From assembly GCF_002797855.1 (NCBI RefSeq), contig NZ_PGFB01000004.1:372001-436000 (forward strand): a stretch of DNA of 64,000 nucleotides, given 5' to 3'. A model generated the notes under the pieces. It was given only the letters and a program-made list of their open reading frames with translations. It searched no databases and had not been told where the DNA came from. Position 1 is the first letter of the stretch. Each line of letters starts with the position of its first letter. Positions 24,890 to 37,156 of the stretch are shown here, piece after piece. The DNA comes from Compostimonas suwonensis (GTDB lineage Bacteria; Actinomycetota; Actinomycetes; Actinomycetales; Microbacteriaceae). The translations under genes and the position numbers were made by a program.

Positions 24890-26776
24890 ATGTCGCACAA
24901 CCATTCCAGCCCCGGGCCGAGGTCCCGCCGACGCCGGGGTGTCATCGTGGCCGCCGTCGCGTGCGCCCTCGTCGGCATCCCCGCCATCGGAGCGATCGCG
25001 GTCGAAGAGCCCGCGCCCTTCCCGCTCGACCTCTCGGTAGCCGGCATCCAGGAGGTCCAGGCGGGCCTCGCCGCGGGAACGTTCAGCTCCGTCGAGCTGA
25101 CCCGGGCCTACATCGAGCGCATCAACGCGCTGAGCGTCAACGGCCCGCACCTCAACGCCGTGCGCGCCGTCAACCCGCAGGCGCTCGTCGAAGCCGCCGC
25201 GCTGGACGCGGAGCGTGCCGCCGGAACCGTCCGCGGCCCCCTCCACGGCATCCCCGTGCTGCTCAAAGACAACATCGACGTCGAAGGCATCCCGACGACC
25301 GCCGGATCGGTCGCCCTCGCGAACTCCTTCCCCGCGGCCGACGCACCCGTGACCGCGACCCTCGAGGAGGCCGGCGCCGTCATCATCGGCAAGACGAACC
25401 TCACCGAGTTCGCGAACTACACGACGAGCGGGATGCCGGGAGGCTACAGCTCGCTCGGCGGCCAGGTGCTCAACCCCTACGACGCCAGCCAGACCCCGAG
25501 CGGATCGAGCGCTGGATCGGGATCGGCCGGCGCCGCCGCCCTCGCGACCGTCACGGTCGGCACCGAGACCTCGGGATCCATCCTCAGCCCCTCGCGCGCG
25601 AACTCCCTCGTCGGAGTGAAGCCGACGGTCGGGCTCGTGAGCCGCACGGGCATCATCCCGATCTCGGCGACGCAGGACACCGCGGGGCCCATGACCCGCA
25701 GCGTCTACGACGCGGCCGCCCTGCTCAGCGGCATGGTCGGCATCGACCCGGAGGACCCGGCGACGACCGCCAACCCGAGCGTCGGCGTCGACTTCACGGC
25801 CGGCCTGAGCGAGACGGCCCTCGCCGGCACCCGGCTCGGCTTCGTCGCGAGCAACAACGACGAGGTCTACACCGCGGCACTCGCGACCCTCGAGGCGCAG
25901 GGCGCGACCCTCGTGCCCGTGACCGTGGGCAACACGAGCGCGCAGAACATCCTGAGCCTCGAGTTCGAGCGCGACCTCAACGCCTACCTCTCGCGGCTGC
26001 CCGCCGACGCGCCCATGAAAACGCTCAGCGACATCATCGCCTACTACGACGCGCACGCGAACGCGGCCCTCAAGTTCGGCCAGACGCTGCTCACCGCGTC
26101 GGAGGCCGTCGATCTGAACGACCCGGCGACCCTCGCCTCCTACGAGGCGGCACGCGACCTCGGCCTCGCCGAGACGCGCGCGGCGATCGACACCGTGCTC
26201 ACGACCAACGACCTCGACGCGATCGTCTCCAACTCGGGCACGACCGGCGTCGGAGCGCGGGCGGGCTACCCCTCGGTGAGCGTTCCCTCGGGCTACCTCG
26301 CCGCGAATCAGCGCCCCTCGGCTGTCGTCTTCCTCGGAACCGCGTGGTCGGAGGCGAGCCTGCTCGCCCTGGCCTACGACTTCGAGCAGGCGGCGGATGC
26401 CTGGCGGTCGCCGTTCGACGTGAACCCCTCGCTCTTCCGCTGCACCGAGCTCTACGGCCCGAGCGACTGGGACGCCTCGTGCACGGGCGAGTTCAGCCTC
26501 GTCGAGCCGAGCGGCGAGCCGACCCCGGAGCCGACGGTCGAGCCGACGACCGAGCCCACCACCGAGCCCACGGTCGAGCCGACCACCGAGCCGACGGAGG
26601 AGCCCACCACGGCGCCCGTCACGAGCACCACCTCGGGCAGTGCAGGCGGTTCGGGCGAGAGCCTCGCGAACACGGGCACCGAGCTCGCCGGAGCGATCGC
26701 GATCGGGGCGGCACTGCTCGCCGCGGGCAGCGCCACGGTGCTGATCACCCGGCGCAGGCGGCGCGTGCAGGCCTGA
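24890..26776 (+). CDS. Secreted, wall-anchored amidase-signature hydrolase
   Basis: A 628-residue exported amidase. A signal peptide (about 1-38, with RSRRRRGVIVAAVACALVGI) is followed by the amidase-signature domain (about 45-540) with the catalytic triad Lys126 (LLKDN), cis-Ser206 (SGSSAGS) and Ser230 (TETSGSI). A Pro/Thr/Glu spacer with EPT repeats (about 540-580) leads to the sorting signal LANTG, a hydrophobic helix and RRRRR tail, as used by actinobacterial class E sortases. AAGGAG ends 4 bases before the ATG. Amidase-signature enzymes are mostly cytosolic, so a surface form is unusual; its substrate is unknown. A strong terminator follows. Confidence 0.9.
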   Translation: MSHNHSSPGPRSRRRRGVIVAAVACALVGIPAIGAIAVEEPAPFPLDLSVAGIQEVQAGLAAGTFSSVELTRAYIERINALSVNGPHLNAVRAVNPQALVEAAALDAERAAGTVRGPLHGIPVLLKDNIDVEGIPTTAGSVALANSFPAADAPVTATLEEAGAVIIGKTNLTEFANYTTSGMPGGYSSLGGQVLNPYDASQTPSGSSAGSGSAGAAALATVTVGTETSGSILSPSRANSLVGVKPTVGLVSRTGIIPISATQDTAGPMTRSVYDAAALLSGMVGIDPEDPATTANPSVGVDFTAGLSETALAGTRLGFVASNNDEVYTAALATLEAQGATLVPVTVGNTSAQNILSLEFERDLNAYLSRLPADAPMKTLSDIIAYYDAHANAALKFGQTLLTASEAVDLNDPATLASYEAARDLGLAETRAAIDTVLTTNDLDAIVSNSGTTGVGARAGYPSVSVPSGYLAANQRPSAVVFLGTAWSEASLLALAYDFEQAADAWRSPFDVNPSLFRCTELYGPSDWDASCTGEFSLVEPSGEPTPEPTVEPTTEPTTEPTVEPTTEPTEEPTTAPVTSTTSGSAGGSGESLANTGTELAGAIAIGAALLAAGSATVLITRRRRRVQA

Positions 26777-26796
26777 TCGAGCACGACCGCGTGTGT

Positions 26797-26841
26797 CGGC
26801 GGGCGCCGGGACGGACACCTCGTCCGTCCCGGCGTCCGCCG
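26797..26841. terminator. Bidirectional hairpin terminator
   Basis: A 19-bp stem (26797-26815 with 26823-26841, one G-T pair) with a 7-base loop, between the convergent amidase and response-regulator genes. Confidence 0.85.
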
Positions 26842-26858
26842 CTGTGCGGGAGGCCCGG

Positions 26859-27536
26859 TCAGGGCCGACGCGAATCCGCGAGGAACCGCAGGACGGCGAC
26901 CACCCGCGCATTGACGCCGGTGTCGGTGTCGATCCCGAGCGCCGCATAGACCGCTGTGAGGTGGTTGTGCACGGAGCGCTCGGAGATCGCCAGCCGCTGG
27001 GCCATGGCCCCGTTCGACAACCCCTCGGCGAGCAGCTGGAGGATCTCGTACTGCCGAGCGGTGAGCGTCGCGAGCACCGACTGCGGATGAGCGACGGAGG
27101 CGGCCACGAGCGTCGGGTCGAGCACGGTCTCGCCGCGGGCCGTCGCGCGGATCGCGCGGGTGAGCGCCGCCACGTTCGCGGTCGACGTCTTCGACAGGTA
27201 CGACCAGCCGTGCGCGACATCCGCCGGCAGCTCGGCCAGGACGTCCATGGCGTTCACCGCGCTGAGCAGCAGGATGCCGAGCTGCGGGTCGCGCCGGCGC
27301 AGCTCCACTCCGAGCTCGATGCCGTCGCCGTCCTGCAACCCGATGTCGAGCACGGCCACCCTCACAGCACCCGGAAGGATGACCCGCCGCGCCTCGCTCG
27401 TCGACGCCACGGCCGCGACCACCTCGAACTCCTCCACCGCCGAGAGGCTCACGACGAGCATGGAGCGGAAGAGGGCGTGATCCTCGACGATGACGAGGGG
27501 AAGGGCTTCACGGAGATTCATGTCGGGGTCTTTCAT
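26859..27536 (-). CDS. NarL/FixJ-type response regulator
   Basis: A 225-residue response regulator. The receiver domain (about 12-130) has VIVEDH for the acidic pocket, phospho-acceptor Asp in VLDIGLQDGDG and the conserved Lys in YLSKTS. The LuxR-type HTH (about 160-215) reads LTARQYEILQLLAEGLSNGAMAQRL and SVHNHL. The ATG at 27536 has GGTGAG upstream; a second ATG at 27521 is possible. It is divergent from its presumed partner kinase, with a 56-bp gap that must hold both promoters. Confidence 0.92.
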   Translation of the reverse strand: MKDPDMNLREALPLVIVEDHALFRSMLVVSLSAVEEFEVVAAVASTSEARRVILPGAVRVAVLDIGLQDGDGIELGVELRRRDPQLGILLLSAVNAMDVLAELPADVAHGWSYLSKTSTANVAALTRAIRATARGETVLDPTLVAASVAHPQSVLATLTARQYEILQLLAEGLSNGAMAQRLAISERSVHNHLTAVYAALGIDTDTGVNARVVAVLRFLADSRRP

Positions 27537-27580
27537 GTTCTCACCGATCCGTGCAGATCGATGTGCGTCCCCGGAACAGT

Positions 27581-27586
27581 TAGTCT
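27581..27586 (+). promoter_or_regulatory. Probable -10 element (TAGTCT) of a leaderless kinase gene
   Basis: TAGTCT ends 6 bases before the GTG at 27593, leaving no room for a ribosome site. Confidence 0.45.
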
Positions 27587-27592
27587 AGGCCC

Positions 27593-28837
27593 GTGGAACC
27601 GGACTTCCTCACCGATAGAACCCTCACGCCCGCCGATCGCAGAGTCTTCCTCGCGGTGGTCGCGGCCTCGGCGACTTTCGCGAGCCTGCTCGTCGTGGCG
27701 CAGTTCCTGATCATCACGACCGCCTTCGTCGACGAGTCCGGCGGAAGCTTCGAGGGTCCGTCGTTCGCATTCCGGGTCGTCAACAGCCTCGCGCCCGTCG
27801 TCTTCTACGTGATGCCGATCGCGCTCTACATGCACGGCAGGCATTCGTTCGGCCGCGGCTTCCTGCCCGTGCTCGTCGGCTCCTCGCTTCTGGGCTCGAG
27901 CGTCTGGTCACTGCTGCACCTCGCCTTCGGCACCTATCCCATCTACGACGCCTCCGTCGCGATCACCGAGATCTCCCTCACCGCCTCGCTGCTCGTGGGC
28001 ATTGGCCTCCTCGGCTGGGCGCTCGTCGGTTGGCGCACACGCCTGCGTGCGACCGAGCGCGAACGGCTCTTCCGCGAGTGGCAGAGCGAGCAGAGCATCG
28101 CGCTCCTGCAGAGCGAAGAGCTGCGCGTCCGCCGCGACATCGCCGACGACCTGCACGGCACCCTGCAGAACTCGCTCGTGCTCGTGCAGCTGCAGCTCGC
28201 GGATGTCGCGGCTCGACTCGAGTCCGACGAGGAGCTCGCATCGCTCCGCGGAACGGTGCGCGACATCGAGCTCGCGGTCGACCACATCCGCGAGCACGAG
28301 GTGCGGCAGATCGCGCGATCCTTCTACCCGGAGGGGCTCGCCCGGGGTGTCGGCCCAGCGGTGACCACGCTCGTCCGCCGCCTCGACACGGCCATCGACG
28401 TCGCCGTCGAGATCTCCCCGGGGTTCGCCGAGCTCGACATCGCGAACGAGGAGCCCCTCGCCGCGGGCGAGCGTCTGCTCGTCTTCCGGATCGTCGAGGA
28501 GGGCGTCGTCAACGCGATCCGGCACGGCAAGGCCCGTGCCGTGCGCATCCGCCTCGACGCGGCGTTCGGCCCGCGCTCCGTGACGGTCGAGGTGCACAAC
28601 AACGGGGTCCCGGCGCGCGGCGGAGCCGTCTCCGGAGGGCTCGCGAGCCTCGGCGATCGGGTGCGCCTCGTCGGGGGTGAGCTCGCACTGCGCGTCGAGG
28701 GCGAGTGGACCGTGCTCTCCGCCCGGCTGCCGTTGACGGGTGAGACGGCCTCGGCGCTCCCCCTCACACCGCCCGGGCGCGAGATCACGGCGGGCGGCTT
28801 CGGCGAGCTGCTCCGCGGCGCGTCCAACCGGCTCTGA
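27593..28837 (+). CDS. Membrane sensor histidine kinase, NarX/DesK class with altered H-box
   Basis: A 414-residue kinase. Four hydrophobic segments (about 18-42, 63-80, 90-112, 128-147) form the sensor. The dimerisation box VRRDIADDLHGTLQNSL holds the probable phospho-His188; the HATPase_c domain has N-box EEGVVNAIRHG, with the C-terminal LASLGDRVRLVGGEL. In HisKA_3 kinases the His is followed by the D-x-x-x-Q phosphatase motif; here those positions are Gly189 and Asn193. Its divergent neighbour is a NarL-type regulator, the expected partner. The wall-anchored amidase next door may be a target, but nothing in the sequence proves it. Confidence 0.88.
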   Translation: MEPDFLTDRTLTPADRRVFLAVVAASATFASLLVVAQFLIITTAFVDESGGSFEGPSFAFRVVNSLAPVVFYVMPIALYMHGRHSFGRGFLPVLVGSSLLGSSVWSLLHLAFGTYPIYDASVAITEISLTASLLVGIGLLGWALVGWRTRLRATERERLFREWQSEQSIALLQSEELRVRRDIADDLHGTLQNSLVLVQLQLADVAARLESDEELASLRGTVRDIELAVDHIREHEVRQIARSFYPEGLARGVGPAVTTLVRRLDTAIDVAVEISPGFAELDIANEEPLAAGERLLVFRIVEEGVVNAIRHGKARAVRIRLDAAFGPRSVTVEVHNNGVPARGGAVSGGLASLGDRVRLVGGELALRVEGEWTVLSARLPLTGETASALPLTPPGREITAGGFGELLRGASNRL

Positions 28838-28853
28838 TCGCGTCCGACCGGGC

Positions 28854-28976
28854 TCAGCGCTCGGCCGAGCCTGTCGGCACCTCCACCGTCCTGGTGGGCG
28901 GAAGCTCGAGATCGGCGGGATCCACGGCGTGCACGAAGGCCGGGGCCTGGTCGACGGGGTTGCTCGATGAGGTCAT
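28854..28976 (-). CDS. Possible small protein (40 aa) downstream of secA
   Basis: A 40-codon frame, MTSSSNPVDQAPAFVHAVDP onward, lies 93 bp after secA on the same strand in an otherwise empty 231-bp gap. Third codon positions are strongly G/C, as in real genes here. A GTG at 29015 in the same frame would give 53 residues beginning VDAVRRPVRWTG. No good Shine-Dalgarno was found for either start, so it could be read by coupling or not at all. Confidence 0.4.
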   Translation of the reverse strand: MTSSSNPVDQAPAFVHAVDPADLELPPTRTVEVPTGSAER

Positions 28977-29069
28977 GATGCCAGTCCAGCGGACGGGCCG
29001 ACGTACGGCATCCACCTTCAGGAGGGATTCGGAACGAGCCGGGTCCCCCCTGAGGATGACGCCGGAGCC

Positions 29070-31910
<2,841 letters not shown>

Positions 31911-32140
31911 GAATGCACTCCATTTTTCTTAGTCGCCCCCGATTCGTCCGGGGCACGATACGCCTGCGATTCGGGTCGGCGCGTGGTTGGCGTTCCCGGC
32001 TCGCACGCCGACAACGCTAACAATGTTACCGGGATGTGACCTGCAAGCGTGCTGACTGTACACCAGGCAGGAAAACGGATGTCGGGGCCGGGTCGCCAAG
32101 GCCTCCGCCGCCCCGCGCAGTCGCCGCCGGCTCGCCATAG

Positions 32141-33592
<1,452 letters not shown>

Positions 33593-33636
33593 GCGGATAG
33601 CGCCCTCACCGCGCGCCGCGCACGCTGCACGGACGC

Positions 33637-33693
33637 CGCCGCGCCCCCTCCCTGCGACCCGGAAGACCCGGCACGAAGGAAGAGGGCGCGGCG
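33637..33693. terminator. Probable terminator between convergent argG and hpf
   Basis: A perfect 10-bp GC stem (33637-33646 with 33684-33693) encloses a 37-base loop. The loop is long, so the call is moderate. Confidence 0.4.
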
Positions 33694-33700
33694 ACGGCTC

Positions 33701-34375
33701 TCAGGCTCGCGCGGCCGCGGGCTCTGCCGTGTCGTCGAGACCGATCACTCCGTAATCCCAGCCCTTGCGACGGTAGACGACGCTGGGGCGCCCCGACTCG
33801 GAGTCCATGAACAGGTAGAAGTCGTGCCCGACGAGCTCCATGCGGTCGACGGCGTCATCGACTGTGAGCCAGTCCGCGGTGAAGACCTTGCTGCGGATGA
33901 CGACGGGGCAGTACTCCTCGTCGTCCTCGGCGACCGCATCGGACTGCACCACGGGGATCGAGCCCGTGCGCACCTGCTCGATCACCGCGGCATCGGCCGG
34001 GGTGATGTCGACGACGCTGAAGGCGTCCGAGCTGGCCTCGGCGAGCGAGGTCGGCCGGTGGTTGCCGCGATGGACCTTCTTCTTGTCCTTCGCTCGGCGG
34101 AGGCGTTCGAGCAGTCGGCCGAACGCGAGATCGAACGCCGAGTACTTGTCGGCACCGCTGGATTCAGCCCGGACCAGCGGCCCCGGGCCGATCAGGGTGA
34201 GCTCGACGCGATCCTCCCCACTCGAGCCGGTCGGTTTTTCGTTGTGACGCGAAACCTTGATCTCGAGAGCGAGGGCCTTGTCGGCCAATGAGGCTATCTT
34301 CTGCGCCTTCTCCGTCGCGTACTCGCGAAAACGATCAGTGATTCCCAGGTTTCGTCCAACGATGTCAATTTCCAT
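33701..34375 (-). CDS. hpf: Long-form ribosome hibernation promoting factor
   Basis: A 224-residue HPF. The N-terminal domain (about 1-105, MEIDIVGRNLGITDRFREYA) binds the 30S decoding region. A linker follows, and then the C-terminal dimerisation domain (about 165-215, VVIRSKVFTADWLTVDDAVDRM). The long form joins two 70S ribosomes into 100S dimers on starvation. GGGAGG lies 6 bases before the ATG at 34375. It sits between secA and comF in a conserved order. Confidence 0.95.
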   Translation of the reverse strand: MEIDIVGRNLGITDRFREYATEKAQKIASLADKALALEIKVSRHNEKPTGSSGEDRVELTLIGPGPLVRAESSGADKYSAFDLAFGRLLERLRRAKDKKKVHRGNHRPTSLAEASSDAFSVVDITPADAAVIEQVRTGSIPVVQSDAVAEDDEEYCPVVIRSKVFTADWLTVDDAVDRMELVGHDFYLFMDSESGRPSVVYRRKGWDYGVIGLDDTAEPAAARA

Positions 34376-34471
34376 GACGACCTCCCAGATCTCTGGCGTT
34401 CCACCTGATCCGTCGGCGGTTCTTCCACGCCTTTGTCTCACCGTAGTGCCGCCCCGACCGGATGTCACCGA

Positions 34472-35191
34472 TTATTCGACTATGCCCCGGATGTGCACAG
34501 TCTTTGCGGGGTGAAGTCTCGGGGTCGCCGCGAGGGTCACGGCTCCGCGCACCACGGCGCCCGCCGCGGCGAGCGCGCGGGCGGCCTCGAGGAGCGTCGA
34601 CCCGGTCGTCACGACGTCGTCGACGATGACCACGTGACGACCGAGGAGCGGCCTCGTCGCGACCATCGAGCCGGCCACGTTGAGCGCCCGCTCCTGGCGG
34701 CCGAGACCGGCCTGGTCGCGTGTGCGGAGCCGTTGCACGAGCCAGCGGGGGCTGCGGCGCCCCGCCCCTGCGAGCAACGACCGCACGGGCTCGTAGCCCC
34801 GCCGCGCCGTCGCGGCACGGCTCGAGGGAACGGCGACGAGGTCGATCCGCATGGCGCCCGGTCTGCCGCGCAGCCGAGCGGCGGCGTGGTCGAGCACAAC
34901 GCCGAGCGGGCGGGCGAGGGCGGCGGCGGCATCCGTTCGCCCCTCGTCTTTGAAGGCGTTGAGCGCCGCCTGCACGGCCCCGCCGTAGCGCAGACCCGAC
35001 CAGACCACGAGCTCATCGCCCCAGCGCTGCTCGAACGGCTGGGCGAGGAGCGCGGCGCGACAGGCGCCGCACATCGAGCGATCGGCGACGCCGCAGCCCG
35101 CGCAGTCGACGGGTGACACGAGCGCGAGCGCGTCGGAGACCGCAGCACGCAGGGCGGCGAGCGGACTCGTGGTGACTCGTGTGGTCTGCAC
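34472..35191 (-). CDS. comF: ComF-family phosphoribosyltransferase-like protein
   Basis: A 239-residue protein related to ComF/GntX. An N-terminal zinc-binding Cys cluster (CAGCGVADRSMCGACR) is followed by a type I phosphoribosyltransferase fold with VAVPSSRAATARRGYEPVRSL and the PRPP loop VVIVDDVVTTGST. In competent bacteria ComF acts in DNA uptake; in actinobacteria its role is unclear. The GTG at 35191 is a best guess, since the frame stays open to 35329 and no strong ribosome site was seen. Confidence 0.85.
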   Translation of the reverse strand: MQTTRVTTSPLAALRAAVSDALALVSPVDCAGCGVADRSMCGACRAALLAQPFEQRWGDELVVWSGLRYGGAVQAALNAFKDEGRTDAAAALARPLGVVLDHAAARLRGRPGAMRIDLVAVPSSRAATARRGYEPVRSLLAGAGRRSPRWLVQRLRTRDQAGLGRQERALNVAGSMVATRPLLGRHVVIVDDVVTTGSTLLEAARALAAAGAVVRGAVTLAATPRLHPAKTVHIRGIVE

Positions 35192-35431
35192 ACCGACAGG
35201 ATGCCGCGCGGCGGCCGATCCCAGTACCCCGATCACGACGACGGTGCATCCCTCCCCCGTCAACCGCGTTGTGCAGAGCTCAAACGGCCCCCTCCGCTTC
35301 GCGCCAGATGCAGGAGTTCCGGCGATCAACGGAGGAAAAACCGGGTGGTCAGACCCTCCGAGCCGACGATCTCCTGCAGGTGGGACGTCGGTCGGGCACG
35401 GACGCCTCCAGCCCGGCTGCCCCAGCAGCAG

Positions 35432-37156
35432 CTACCCGGGCAGCCCCATCTGCACGGCCGCGAAGCCCACCCCGTCGATGCGCTGCTGCCAGCCGACCCC
35501 GCGCTGCGTCTCGAGCACCTGCTCCCCCGTGAGCAGCTTCAGCTCGCGCACGCTGTTGGCGCCGACGAGGGCCGCCGCGCCCGAGCTCGCCCCCAGCAGG
35601 GTGCTCGTGCCGCCGATCTGCTGGGCGACGACGTGATCGTCGCCGTCCGGCTGCGCGGTGAGCGAGGCGACGGTGAGGTCGTCGACCCAGACGGCGTCGA
35701 CGGGGATGCCGGGCCCGACGATGAGGTCGAGCGGCGGCCCGAGGCTCACGGGAACGTCGGCGTTGCCGCGAACGATGGATGCGACGACGAACTTGGCCGC
35801 TCCGCCGACCGTGAGCAGCGCGGCGACCCTCGTGCCGTCGCGGCTCACGTCGAGCGAGACGATCGAGCTCGCCTCCGGCCAGCTCGTGGTGAGGGGTGTC
35901 GCGGCGCCGTCGGCATCGACGATCGTGACCTCGCCCGGCCTGTCCGCGGGCACCGACCAGAGGTAGCCGTAGTCGTCGACGGCCGGGACGATGAGCGATT
36001 CCCGGCTGTCGACCAGCTGGGGGGCCGCGGCGGCCTGCACCCGGTAGACGCCCGCCTGGGCCGTGGGCGTGCCATCCGTCAGCACGGCTGCGACCCGCTG
36101 ATCGGCCGAGAGCGTGGCCCCGCGCGCGGCGAGGGCGACGACCTTGTCGGAGATGCCCTCGATCGGCGAGAGGGTCTCCCCCGTCGCCGGGAGGAAGCCG
36201 AACTCGTCGTCGCGCAGGATGAGGCTGCGGGTGTCGATGCGCGGGTTGCGCACGACCTCCGCACCGAGATCGGCGATGTCGAGCCGGTTCTGATCGGCGG
36301 AGATGACCACGGAGCGGATGTTGAGGCCCGACGACAGGCTCTCGGTCAGCTGGAGCTTCATCCGCTGCCGGGTCAGGGTGTCGGCCTGGGTGATCTCGCT
36401 GTCGAGGTCGACGACGACCTCGGGCCCGTCGATGGGCACGGCGCTGCTGGGAGCGAGCGCGGTGCCCGGGGGGAACGCCGTGACGACCCCGGGGGCGAGC
36501 CAGTCCGCCGGCCCCTCGAGCAGGGCCTGAACGATGCGCGTGGCGGTGGAGGCGCGCGAGGGGAACCAGCGCAGGTCGGGCACGAGGAAGCTGAAGCCGG
36601 GATCGAAGAAGTAGACGGGATGCGCGCGGAAGACCGTGCGGAACGCGGACTGGTCGATGACCGTGCCGTCGGGGGCTTTGCCGATGCGCCACTGCCCGTC
36701 GACCTGCTCGAAGCTGTACTCGAGCGGAACGGGCTTCACCTCCCCCTCGCTGTACTCGCCGAACTCGTTCACGATCGCCGTCGCCGTCACCGTGAGCGAC
36801 CGCTTGGTGTCGTCGACCGTCACGATCGAGCGGGTGGTCGCGTTGTCGACGATCACCCCGATGTTCGGGTTCCACTCCTGACGGAACGTGGGATCGAGGA
36901 ACTGCCGCGCCGTCGCGTAGTCGTCCTTCGGGCTGGAGGCCGCGTCGATGAAGCCGCGCAGGATCTCGTCGATCGTCGCGTTCGGCTTCGGGCCGTCGGC
37001 GAGGATGTCGATGTCGGGCTCGACACCCGTGTCGGGGGCCGTCACGCCGGTCTGCACGCGCCCCGAGCTCGGTATGGTCGCGCAGCCCGTGAGGGCGATC
37101 AGGAGCAGGCCGGCGATGGCCAGGATGCCGCGGCGGCGGTCACGGCGGTCAGGCAT
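35432..37156 (-). CDS. lpqB: Lipoprotein LpqB
   Basis: A 574-residue lipoprotein that modulates the MtrAB two-component system from the outer face of the membrane. The signal peptide ends in the lipobox LTGC with Cys25. An N-terminal SigmaF-like/GerMN region (about 60-300) and a C-terminal beta-propeller-like domain (about 310-570) follow. The ATG at 37156 (MPDRRDRRRG) overlaps the mtrB end by 8 bp and has AAGGGA upstream. The 240-bp stretch to comF holds no gene that I can support. Confidence 0.94.
   Translation of the reverse strand: MPDRRDRRRGILAIAGLLLIALTGCATIPSSGRVQTGVTAPDTGVEPDIDILADGPKPNATIDEILRGFIDAASSPKDDYATARQFLDPTFRQEWNPNIGVIVDNATTRSIVTVDDTKRSLTVTATAIVNEFGEYSEGEVKPVPLEYSFEQVDGQWRIGKAPDGTVIDQSAFRTVFRAHPVYFFDPGFSFLVPDLRWFPSRASTATRIVQALLEGPADWLAPGVVTAFPPGTALAPSSAVPIDGPEVVVDLDSEITQADTLTRQRMKLQLTESLSSGLNIRSVVISADQNRLDIADLGAEVVRNPRIDTRSLILRDDEFGFLPATGETLSPIEGISDKVVALAARGATLSADQRVAAVLTDGTPTAQAGVYRVQAAAAPQLVDSRESLIVPAVDDYGYLWSVPADRPGEVTIVDADGAATPLTTSWPEASSIVSLDVSRDGTRVAALLTVGGAAKFVVASIVRGNADVPVSLGPPLDLIVGPGIPVDAVWVDDLTVASLTAQPDGDDHVVAQQIGGTSTLLGASSGAAALVGANSVRELKLLTGEQVLETQRGVGWQQRIDGVGFAAVQMGLPG

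Noticed and set aside
24878-27220. 780-codon minus-strand open frame opposite the amidase
   Set aside because: Shadow of the amidase; its LuxR-like N-terminal sequence is just out-of-frame reading of the response regulator.
34472-35329. Longer ComF starting at 35329
   Set aside because: The added N-terminus has no resemblance to the family, which begins near the Cys cluster; the GTG at 35191 is more likely.
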